Part shown: piece after piece, positions 55,172-64,000 of the stretch
Layout of the letters: each line of letters starts with the position of its first letter
Position numbering within the stretch: the stretch's first letter is position 1
DNA from: Eucommia ulmoides
Lineage: Eukaryota; Streptophyta; Magnoliopsida; Garryales; Eucommiaceae
DNA length: 64,000 bases
Assembly: GCA_016647705.1 (NCBI GenBank)
Contig: JAENRU010000488.1
Coordinates: 623,501-687,500 of the forward strand
Reading direction: 5' to 3'
Translations under genes and position numbers: made by a program
Notes under the pieces: model-generated
Databases searched by the model: none
Told to the model about the DNA's origin: nothing
What the model saw: only the letters and a program-made list of their open reading frames with translations

Positions 55172-57128
55172 GTGTGCAATAGTCGTTGAAAAATTCACGA
55201 TTTTGAGTTTCGAATGAATTGCTCCAGTTAACCAATCAAAAGATGTTTTCTCATAATGGTATCGAAATCGAAGGCTTTTGTGAGTGTTATCTTTTCAAAA
55301 TTTCATTATTTTGAGTTTTTAAAAAAATTAGAATAATCATGATATTTCATTGTGCTATAGTTTTTGTAAATTTCACGAATTTGAATTCTAGATCAATTGT
55401 TTCCGTTACCTTGTCAAATTATGTTTTGTCGTAATGGAATGAAATCGAAGGATTTTGTGAGTTTAAGCCTTTAAAAATTTTACGATTTCGAGTGTTTCAA
55501 ATAATTAGAAAAATCGAAAAAAATTCAGTGTGCTATAGCTTTTAAAAATTTCATAATTTTGAATTAAGTATCAATTGCTTCTGTTACTCTATCAACAGAT
55601 TCTTTCTCATAATGGGATCGAAATTGGAGGGTTACGTGAGTATTAACCTTTCAAAATTTCTCGATTTCAAGTGTTGCAAAAAAGTAGCGAAAACATAATT
55701 TCTCGGTGTGCGTCTTTGAAAATTTCACGATTTTGAATTTTTGATGAATTTCTTCAGTTAATCAACCAAATGATTATTTCTCATAATTTTATTGAAATTG
55801 GGGGGGTTTCTTGAGTGTTAATTTTTTAAAATTTCACGATTTAAAATGTTTTAAAAAATCGAAATCGGAATTTTCACGATATTGTGTTCTGGATCAATTA
55901 CTTATGTTCCCTTATCAAATGATATTTTCTCTTGATGTTATCGAAATATGAGATTTTGTGAGTGTTAGCCTTTTAAATACTCGATTTTGATACTTCTTTG
56001 AAACACTCAAAATCATGAAATTTTAAAAGATAAACACTCGCAAAACCTCACAATTTCACCACCATTGTGATAATTGGATAGTGTAACGGAAGCAATTGAT
56101 TCGAAACTCAAAATCGTGAAAATTTGAAAGGTTAACACACAAAACCCTCCGATTTCGCTACCATTATGAGAAAGTCTCATTTGATTGGGTAATAGAAGAA
56201 TTTAATCCGAAGCTTAAAATAGTAAAATTTTTAAAGGCATAGTTTATCGAAACCCCTCGATTTCGCTACTTTTTTTAAACGTTCAAAATCATGAAATTTT
56301 GAAAAATCAGCACTCACAAAACCCTCAATTTTGCTACATTTATAAGAAAACATCATTTAATTGGGTAATAGAAGGAATTGACTTGAAATTAAAAATCGTG
56401 AAATTTTCAAAGGTTATATAATACATCGAAAAAAATTAGATTTCGTAACTAAATTCACACTCTTGAAATCGTAAAATTTTGAAAGATTAACACTCACGAG
56501 TCCTCCCGATTTTGCCCCCATTAGGATAAAACATTATTTGATTGAGTAATAGAAATAATTGATCTAAAACTCAAAATCGTGAAATTTTCGAAGATTATAT
56601 ACCACACTGTAAAATCCCGATTTCGCTATTTTTTTCAAACACTTGAAATCGTGAAATTTTGAAAGGTTAACTAACACTCATGAAATTCCTCAATCTTGCT
56701 AACATTGCAAGAAAACATCATTTGAATGAGTAACATAACACATTCATCCGAAACTCAAAACCAAGAAATTTTCAAAAGTTATAGCACATCAAAAAATCCC
56801 TATTTCATTATTTTTTTTAAACACTTAAAATCATGAAATTTTGAAACTCTAACACTCACTAAATCTCCCAATTTTTCTACAATTGAGATAAAACATATTT
56901 TGATTGGATAACAAAAGAAAATCATCTGAAACTCATAATTGTGAATTCAAAGGTTAAGCACACCAAAAAATCTCAATTTCGTTACTTTTTTGAAAAAATT
57001 GAAATCATGAAATTTTGAAAGACTAACACTTACGAAACCTCCCAATTTCACTATCATTACAAGAAAACATCATTTAATTGGGTAACGGAATAAATTCATC
57101 CGAAAAACAAAATCGTAAAATTTTGAAA

Positions 57129-58071
57129 GACTATTTAGATGTCTTTTTAATGATTCCGAGTTCTTATTTTGTTTCAAATCCGTGTGATTTAGCCCCATTG
57201 GGTTACTATTTTTATTCACTAATTCCTGTTTTCGCTCCCAAATTTTTTAGATTAATGTATAAAAATGCGTTTGTGAACACATTTTGTTCCCAAAATTTTG
57301 CGAGTAATTTAGGACTATTTCTTGAATTCAATCCCACAATACTATTCCTACCACCACCTCCTAACCACCACCAACGCACTAACCACCATACATTTAAAGA
57401 AAAGAAGAGAACAAATGTTGCAACCAAACATCTTTCTTATTTCTGTTCTCATAAATTAAAAGAAACAATTTCAAGAGAATGGTCGTTACCAAACATTTTT
57501 CTATTTTCTAAAATACTCCAGAACGGAAATAAGTAGAAATAGAAAAACAGTAACACAAACCAAACACCACCAAAATATCCGAATCATGTCAAACAAATCC
57601 AAATTGTTAACATTGTCATTCTAATCACCCATATGTCAACGCAGAAATCATCCACATGGGTTATTTTCATAAATAAATAAAATGGCACAATTAACGATTT
57701 AGACTCAAATGACACGATTTGAATACTGTAGGATTTAAAGTGCTCAACTTAAAAGTACAAGGACTAAAGTGAAATTTCTCCAAAACTTTAAGGGTGCAAA
57801 GTGCAAAAACCCTCTAATACAAACTTGATGTAAAAAAGTTGGAAACTACTATTGATCTTTGAAAAAAGCAAAAAATGTCCCTTACAATATAATTTAATTA
57901 TTCTATAACGTAAAAACTTCTCTCTATATAGATAAAAAAATAAAAATAAAAAATCACCCTATTTTTTTTTCCTTCTCCTTTGATAAATCAACAAAAATCA
58001 CTCTTCACAACACAAAATTCGCTTTTGGCCCCCATTCTAAATTCTGGGAAAAAGAAAAGAAAGGAACCTAA
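57129..58071. other. Spacer between the satellite and the glycosyltransferase gene
   Basis: No gene. About 57130-57580 looks like a MITE of the GTTTGGTTTGTGTTACTG class with AT-rich core; the ORF at 57078-57536 crosses it and is not called. The rest is AT-rich. Confidence 0.4.
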
Positions 58072-58163
58072 CGCTATGTTTCGTTGCAGTGAATTGGGGC
58101 CGCTTAGAATTGGAATTTGAAATAAAGCGTTTCCAATTCTAATTTTGTGTAACCAAACGCTAA
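58072..58163. mobile_element. Short MITE abutting the glycosyltransferase stop codon
   Basis: Left end GCTATGTTTCGTT and inverted right end GTTAGCGTTTGGTT bound about 92 bp with an internal GAATTGG/CCAATTC inverted pair. The right end touches the stop codon (58164-58166) of the minus-strand gene, so it forms the start of that gene's 3' UTR. Confidence 0.5.
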
Positions 58164-61100
58164 CTAAGAGATCGGTTGTCTGTCATGTGTAGAAGAGGAA
58201 TTAAGAGGACTTACGATTCCTCCTTCGGTCAAAAGCCGCATTGCCGCTCCCTGAGAGAATTTCCGGGCAAATAGAAAACAAGGGACCGATTTGGAGTTAT
58301 TACGGCACCACTCTGTCCTGAACTCTCTCCCATAATATACATGGTTAACCTCCTGCAAAAATCATAACCAACACTTGATTAAAAGAAGAAAGGCACATAT
58401 TATTCGAATATAAAATGGATTAATTGCCCTTTACTTTTTGAAAAAAAGTAAACAATTTAAACTTAATATTTATAAGTAATAAAAGAAAAAACGTAACATT
58501 TTCTCTCTCTAACTCTATTTTTTTCTCTACTTTTCTATTTCTTTTAATAAAGCAAATAAAGGGTAATTTTGTCCATTTTATGTAAATTTTAGATGAAAAA
58601 ATTAATTTCACTAATTTTTTAGTATATTCCGTTAAGTTAAAAAAATAAATTAGTTTTCCAATTTATTATCAGTAAAACAGGGCGAAGTGTAGATTTTTTT
58701 AAGTAGGGACAAAAGGAAACAAGATCGAAGTACAAGAGGTTAAAAGGCAATTAACCCAAAATCCAAGGTAAATTTTGGTAGCACAAAATTCAAGCCTTCT
58801 TGGAGTTATAAATAAGAAATGAACGCATGTTATACATACACACACACACACATGAGGGTGAGTCTTGGGTACAATGGTAAGGTTGTTCTATTGTGACTTG
58901 AAAGTCCTGGGTTTAAATCTTGGAAACAACTTATCTGTATATAAGAGTAAGGCATCTAATCCTCCCCAAATCCCGTAATGGCTGCGGGAGCCTTTGTGCA
59001 CTAGGTTACCCTTTATATATATATATATATATATATGTTGATGATTTTTTAATTCCAATTTTGAGGCTCAAATTTCATGTAAGCCAAACGCTACCTAGAG
59101 GAGAAGGGGAAGAGGGAAGGAGGGCAAAGAATCAACGATCACCTTAATCTTTTTGATACGTTGAGGCGCTGCATCCGCATAACTATATATATATATATAT
59201 ATATATATGTTGATGATTTTTTAATTCCAATTTTGAGGCTCAAATTTCATGTAAGCCAAACGCTACCTAGAGGAGAAGGGGAAGAGGGAAGGAGGGCAAA
59301 GAATCAACGATCACCTTAATCTTTTTGATACGTTGAGGCGCTGCATCCGCATAACTAAATGTAATGGGGTGCCAACCTTTCTTTTCCATGTTTGTGGCGG
59401 ACTCATTCCACACTGTGTAGGTTACCGTTCTTCTTTCAACTTCAGCTTCAAGATCACTCATCTGACCATGTAAAACAGGCAGTTATTGGAAGCCATATAT
59501 ACACACACGTGTGCGTGTCTGCTATATGTAACAAGTAATCAATAAGTAATATGGAATTCGTCTGTTTAAATAATTTGTTTCTGTTCTGTTCCCATGTATC
59601 TAGAACAAATGCTACGAAACGGAATTGAATTTTGTTCCTAGATTGCTCTTTCTGTTCCAAATTTTTCGATAACTAAAACAAAAATCTGGGAACCGAAACA
59701 GTAACCAAACACAACCTAAGTAATCATCACTTTAAAAGAATGGTGGGAGAAATAATTAACGATGAATCCTGAGAACAAAGAGAAAAGAACACACACGTGT
59801 GTACATATAACACAAAGCAATAGGAACACCATAGATTATAAATGCTTACTGCAAGTAATGTGGGGACATAATGTTCATCTGGGATACAGTTGTGCTGCTT
59901 CTGAAGTTTCTGCATTTGGTATTAGGTCATGATTAAGAAGGATAACAAACATTCATATATGAGAAGGGGAAAAAGTAATTCAAGGACAACAAAAACAAGT
60001 TCTTCATATGCAAAAATATAAAAAAGACAGGTTGGTGCTACAAAGCTCTTTCTATGTGCGGGGTCTGAGGGAAGAGTCAAACCACTTGGATCTATTGTAC
60101 GATGTCTTACCTTACTTTGCAAGAGGTTTCCACGACTCGAACCCGTGACCTCTATTCATATGCAAAAACATATGTTTCTTAAATTATTTTGGTTCCCCAT
60201 GTCTGTTTTGGAAGGAATTTTGGAAATTTTAATATTTCAATGGGCTATTCAACACAAAGAATGAGTTTTAAACAACAAAAAGTACAACAACAACAACAAC
60301 TGAGCCTTTGTCTCACTTAAGTAGGGTCAGCTACATGAATCCGTTTACGCCATAGTGATCGGTCAAGGGTCATCCCTTCAGTCCACACAGGTTTAATGCC
60401 ATCAACTCAATTCTCACAACCGAATCAAATTTCCCAAGAGATTTTAGAAATTTCAATAGTTCCATGCGCAGATTTCAATAGTTCCATGCGCAGATTCACA
60501 CACATTGACAAAAAGTATACTACATTGATCAACTATTAGCCTGAATAAGGACCACTGGCCCCCGCCGCGGGGGGGGGGGGGGGGTTGGTGTGTTCTTTAC
60601 TTTTTTCTTTTTGCCAACTAAGAGCATCTCAAATATAAGGTAGTATAAGTTAAAAAAATCTCAATTTAAATAGTCACATAAAAAAAATTTGTGCTCCGAC
60701 ACACTCGTAAAGAAATTGTGCTCTGACAAACTCGTAAAGAAAGTAAACTCGGTTTGAAGATTTGTGCTCTTTAAATTTAAAGAGATAAAACAACTTAAAT
60801 TGCCCATATTGTACGGTACCCTCAAATTGTAAGGCTGAGTTTAGAGGAAGCAAGATGAAAGGATTGTATTGTAATACGACCAAATCCTCCAAACATATGT
60901 ACGAGGGCGGAAAAGAAAGATCATATCAGCAGTGTGTGATTTTTAAATAAGCATAATATGCTTTAAAAAGGAAAGCTAAGCAGTGAAAAACTCCTCCTGA
61001 GAAATGATTGTTGAAGGACAACTAAAAAAAAAAAAGTGATCAAGATTTACTCACAGTATTTTGCTTGCCTTTACTCGGATCTACAGGTGGCCTTCTCTGC

Positions 61101-64000
61101 GATACGACAAACACTTCAATGAGGCACCATTCACTTTAGCACATAAAATCAACTTTGCAAATGAATTCGCGAAGAAAATACAAGACTACAAAGATTTATT
61201 TCAACTGTCGAAAATAACTAAATTTGCTCTATATGGTACCTTGCAGAACTTCTTGAAAGCTCGAAAGATAACCTCATCATCCACAACCACTTCTGCATGG
61301 CTTCGAACTAAAGCAATCCACTGAAATAACCAAAACAAATTCAGTTGACAGCAATATATCCTCTTCCTAATCTGGAATACATTAACAGGTAAATGGTAAT
61401 ACATTAATATTAATGCTAAATACAGCTAGAACAACCAGCGAGCATACGACTTGTGTAGAAACCCAATGGGCCTCACTCACTCTCAAAAGAAGCCTTGGAA
61501 GAGGAGGATTACCGCTAGACTTATATATCACTCAGGTAACACAAGCGATCTGAGATTCAACACACTCCCTCATGCATAGGGTGGACTTCGATAAACCACT
61601 ACGAACGGATATCGGGGGCCCCAAGATCAATATGGGATCAACACGCTCCCTCACGCGCAGGGTGGACTTTGACAAACCACTGCGAATGGATATCGAGAGC
61701 CCAACATTGATGTGGGATTCAATACACCCAAAATCAAAGAAAAACTAGGCTCTGATACCATGTAGAAATCCAATGGGGCCTTACTCACTCTCAAAGGACA
61801 CCTTGGAAGAGGAGGATTACCCCTAGACTTATATATAGCTCAGGATCAGGTAACACGAGCAATGTGGGATTCAACACGCTCCCTCACACGCAGTGTGGAC
61901 TTTGACAAACCACTGTGAACAGGTATCGGGGGGGTAAGATCAATGTGGGATTCAACAACTTGTGGAATTAGACCGACTAAACGATTAAACTTAGAAGTCT
62001 AGGATATGGGAATGAGAACTTATGTATATACATGCAAGTGCACATGCACACAATAAATTCATTAAACCGAAATTCTATGAAAATGACATCGATCTATAAA
62101 TCCTAATAGTATGTATATAAGAACACAAAACAATATACATGTGATATCGGTATCACTAGTTCATAATTTTTAAGTTAGGTTTCTAGAAAACAACGTTTCA
62201 TGTTTAAATAACATATAATGAACAAGCATGTAAATAAAGATAACCAAAAGAAAAATGATCATGTAACAGGTTTAGTTACTTCATAGTGAGAGAGGGGAAG
62301 CAAAACAGCATATTTCTATTGGATACATGTCTATCTGATAAATATTCAAGTACAGGACATGTAAAACCAATAGTTTCAAACACATGTCTGAAATAAATTA
62401 TTTATTTTAATTAAGCAAACCTAGAAAGAACTGCCGGAAGTGATACAATTAATGGAAAAATTACTCACTGCAAGTCCGGTGGATGTGAAGCAAGTTCATA
62501 GTATTTAATGGAAAAAAAGATCTGCATTTACACAACATATAATGAAATGATCTGATAACACTTGTGTCAAAGCATCTTTGGGAACAAAACAAGATGCTGA
62601 AACATTGATAGGACAATAAATATTCGATTCTTATCACTTCCTCAAGAGGCAAGGCACCAGGGTGACGTGTTGCAGTCACATATTTTATCATACAATTTAA
62701 CAATCAATTGAAAATAAAGCAAAGAAAAATAACCTGGGATCCTTTCCGCCATTTACTCTTTGGTATAACAGGCGACATCTTGGGGTTGTAGCGACCTTCC
62801 TTTTTATTATCATCACGAAAGCTAGAATGAAGGAGTACAAAAATATCTCAGATTCAAAACTCAAAGTAACTAATATTTGTGTGTGCCCTGTGTTGTCGGT
62901 TTTTTTTTTTTTTTTTTTGTGTGGGTGGGTTGGGGGGGGGGGGGGGGGTAGTTGACATGAACATAGTCAAACTCAAAACTTTACAACTGAAAATGAATAT
63001 GAACGAGAAAAATCATGCCAAAAACAGAAAATGCCAAATTCATCTACCTGTCCACAAAACTCCTCGGAGAATTCATCAAATAGTTGTAAATATAGCTAAA
63101 GTTGTACAGGGGAACACAGCTGCAAAATTTGAAGAAATCATCGATCAACAAAATTCTAGATTAAAAAATGGCCTTTGTCACGACAGAAATAGATGAGCTT
63201 AGTAGAACAAGATGGAAACTAGAAAAGGAATTGGTTAAAAATTCTTGGTGCTTGGGATCAAAATTGAAAAAAAAATGTTGATTGGAAACTGCACATGCAA
63301 CTAAAACATCCATGAAAGGATAGAACAGAAGTAATAGATTGAGGAATAATATCTCCTTTACAAGAAACAAGAATCAAACAATACAAGAAAGAAAATGTAT
63401 CATCGGTACATCACTTTTTCAATGGCATCCATTATCTTGATAAAGTAGCCATGAATATTTTTTCCTAAAAAAATAAGAATGAAATAGCATTTTCTCATAT
63501 TTGCAACAACACATGGAACGAGTAGTGGTTGAGCCAAAGTTTATCCACTAAATAGCCCATAGCAATATTGCCAATATATACTAACCATTTATGGTTAGAT
63601 CCTTTAAGCAATATTTAATTGTCAATGAAATATAAGAGTGAACACCACTACATTAATAAAAGCTAACATAGCCTTCACGTATTTTAATCAGTAGGTCATC
63701 TCATCTTTCACCACCTTCCACCTCCAGAATACACAACCCACGAGATCTAAAAAACCTTTTACTAAATCTAAAGTGGGGATGCAAATAAATAAAAATGTAT
63801 AGATAGGTATCACAAGTGCAACAGGTTCATAAAATCACAAGTGCAACAGGTTCATAAAAGGACATATATATAGCTTCTAATATTAAAGAAAAGCTAACCT
63901 ATCTGATAAGAGAACAAATCTACGATTGGCCGGATCATCAAGGGCTGTTTCAAGTAGCAATCTCTCAGCTTCAATCATACTTGATTGTCCCCAGTCTACC
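58164..64000 (-). CDS. GT14/DUF266 glycosyltransferase (core-2/I-branching-like), 3' part
   Basis: Type II Golgi glycosyltransferase family related to rice BC10, expected to act on cell-wall glycoproteins or polysaccharides; the exact acceptor is unknown. Eight exons read on the minus strand: 63899 to beyond 64000, 63048-63119, 62734-62821, 61240-61320, 61055-61096, 59850-59909, 59315-59461 and 58164-58352. All joins keep phase, giving 259 residues plus the stop. Family motifs in order: VDWGQSSMIEAERLLLETAL, RRFVLLSDSCVPLYNFSYIY, NSPRSFVDSF, KWRKGSQWIALVRSHAEVVV, CIPDEHYVPTLLA, GWHPITFSYADA, EFRTEWC and PCFLFARKF. The 5' end, with the membrane anchor, lies outside the window. Introns carry SINEs, a LINE tail and a TRIM. 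Confidence 0.9.
58856..59014 (+). mobile_element. Au-type SINE
   Basis: Begins GGGTGAGTCTTGGGTACAAT (A-box region), has CCTGGGTTTAAATCTTGG (B-box region) and continues with AATCCTCCCCAAATCCCG, GGGAGCCTTTGTGCACTAGG and TTACCCTTT, the plant Au SINE wording. An AC tract lies before it and a TA tract after it. It sits in the intron before the last glycosyltransferase exon. Confidence 0.75.
59037..59356. repeat. Recent 172-bp tandem duplication across an exon end
   Basis: 148 bp at 59037-59184 (from GTTGATGATTTTTTAATTCC to GCATCCGCATAACT) recurs without a visible difference at 59209-59356, with TA tracts between. The second copy includes the last 42 nt of the exon 59315-59461 and its donor. The first copy is therefore a duplicate exon end with a donor, lying inside the intron. 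Confidence 0.9.
60030..60152 (-). mobile_element. Au-like SINE, 5'-truncated
   Basis: On the minus strand GGTCACGGGTTCGAGTCGTG (B box) is followed by GGAAACCTCTTGCAAAGTAA, ACAATAGATCC, CCTCAGACCCCGC and GAGCTTTGTAGCACC, matching the Au SINE layout. The A-box part is missing. Confidence 0.65.
60284..60440 (-). mobile_element. RTE-type LINE 3' tail fragment
   Basis: A CAA-repeat tract (60285-60300) is followed by TGAGCCTTTGTCTCACTTAA, GTAGGGTCAGCTACATGAAT and CCGTTTACGCCAT. This is the usual wording of plant RTE LINE 3' ends read from the opposite strand, where the tail is TTG repeats. Only the 3' end is present. Confidence 0.6.
60566..60584 (+). repeat. Poly-G run
   Basis: A run of about 19 G, preceded by CCCCCGCCGC. 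A similar G-run occurs at about 62930-62948. Such runs are prone to sequencing error and mark no gene. Confidence 0.8.
61454..61957 (-). mobile_element. TRIM element (fossil) with target duplication
   Basis: Two direct repeats, 61454-61643 and 61761-61957, start TGTTGAATCCCACATTG (right copy) and end TTTCTACA on the minus strand. They flank a core of about 117 bp with primer-binding site TGGTATCAGAGCC (61748-61760) and purine tract GTGAGGGAGCG. The 5-bp target duplication ACTTG lies at 61449-61453 and 61958-61962. The repeats carry a TATATATAAG box. It looks structurally whole but has no coding capacity, as usual for TRIMs. It lies in an intron of the glycosyltransferase gene. Confidence 0.85.

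Larger units (their letters stand above)
45556..57128. repeat. Satellite array, about 177-bp monomer, two orientation switches
   Basis: Degenerate monomers carry TGAGTGTTAACCTTTCAAAA, AAATTTCACGATTTTGAGT, ATTTTTCGGTGTGCTATAG, CCGTTACCCTATCAAATGAT and TTTTCTCGTAATGGTATCGA in fixed order. Landmark spacing near 47326, 47508, 47684, 47857, 48036 and 48209 gives 173-182 bp. Each monomer has two related halves of about 70 and 107 bp that both begin CCTTT(C/G)AAAATTTCACGATTT. Read on the plus strand, monomers point one way at 45556-47060, the other way at 47090-55980, and back again at 55990-57128. Without two transposons there are about 50 monomers. Short ORFs inside are not genes. Confidence 0.9.

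Noticed and set aside
45556-57128. CRISPR-like array of repeats and spacers
   Set aside because: Monomers are about 177 bp, degenerate along their whole length and in plant nuclear DNA; this is a satellite.
57078-57536. 152-codon plus-strand ORF
   Set aside because: Runs from the last satellite monomer into a MITE-like repeat; no family features.
60541-62950. Poly-G runs as functional G-quadruplex sites
   Set aside because: Plain G homopolymers of 18-19 bases are likely unstable or mis-sequenced, with no neighbouring feature to support a role.

Overview
The window is nuclear DNA of a flowering plant, most likely a eudicot. It is AT-rich, its genes have short exons with GT-AG introns, and it carries plant-type Copia elements, TRIMs, CACTA, hAT, Mutator-like and Harbinger-like elements and an Au-type SINE. 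The protein-coding genes also have clear plant relatives: cytosolic leucyl-tRNA synthetase, a PLS-class PPR protein, a DUF1068 protein and a GT14/DUF266 glycosyltransferase. I cannot name the species.

Layout. 1-2503: AT-rich DNA with a small two-exon gene for a one-helix membrane peptide and MITE-like repeats. 2504-15556: one CACTA transposon (TIR CACTRCAAGAAAAATGA) that received two Copia fossils (3508-5865, target duplication TGTAA; 8507-14762, target duplication GGTTT). The second Copia carries a hAT element in its 3' LTR (8597-9547, target duplication GTTTCGCA). 15557-21100: gene-poor, with a hAT transposase relic and minisatellites. 21100-25322: cytosolic LeuRS with an uninterrupted reading frame and upstream exon-like blocks. 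26669-27581: the 3' end of an M14 zinc carboxypeptidase gene, a truncated relic. 29023-32853: a seven-exon PLP-homeostasis gene (YggS/PROSC family). About 33490-33870: organelle-derived DNA, including a large-subunit rRNA piece. 34834-37059: an intronless PPR gene, followed by MITEs and a roughly 230-bp tandem array. 39627-44375: a DUF1068 gene with a 21-nt microexon and a large second intron holding a hAT element that contains an inverted copy of itself. 45556-57128: about 50 degenerate monomers of a roughly 177-bp satellite that flips orientation twice and hosts a 1.9-kb foldback Mutator-like element and a 588-bp hAT element. 58164-64000: the 3' part of a minus-strand GT14/DUF266 gene whose introns hold SINEs, a LINE tail, a TRIM and a recent tandem duplication across an exon-intron junction.

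The genes are ordinary housekeeping or cell-wall/Golgi type genes and do not form a shared pathway. No CRISPR array, operon or defence system is present. The most unusual content is structural: several nested insertions with readable target-site duplications, a self-inserted hAT element, and a satellite block with two polarity switches. All exon models come from reading splice signals and family motifs by eye; no search or alignment was run.
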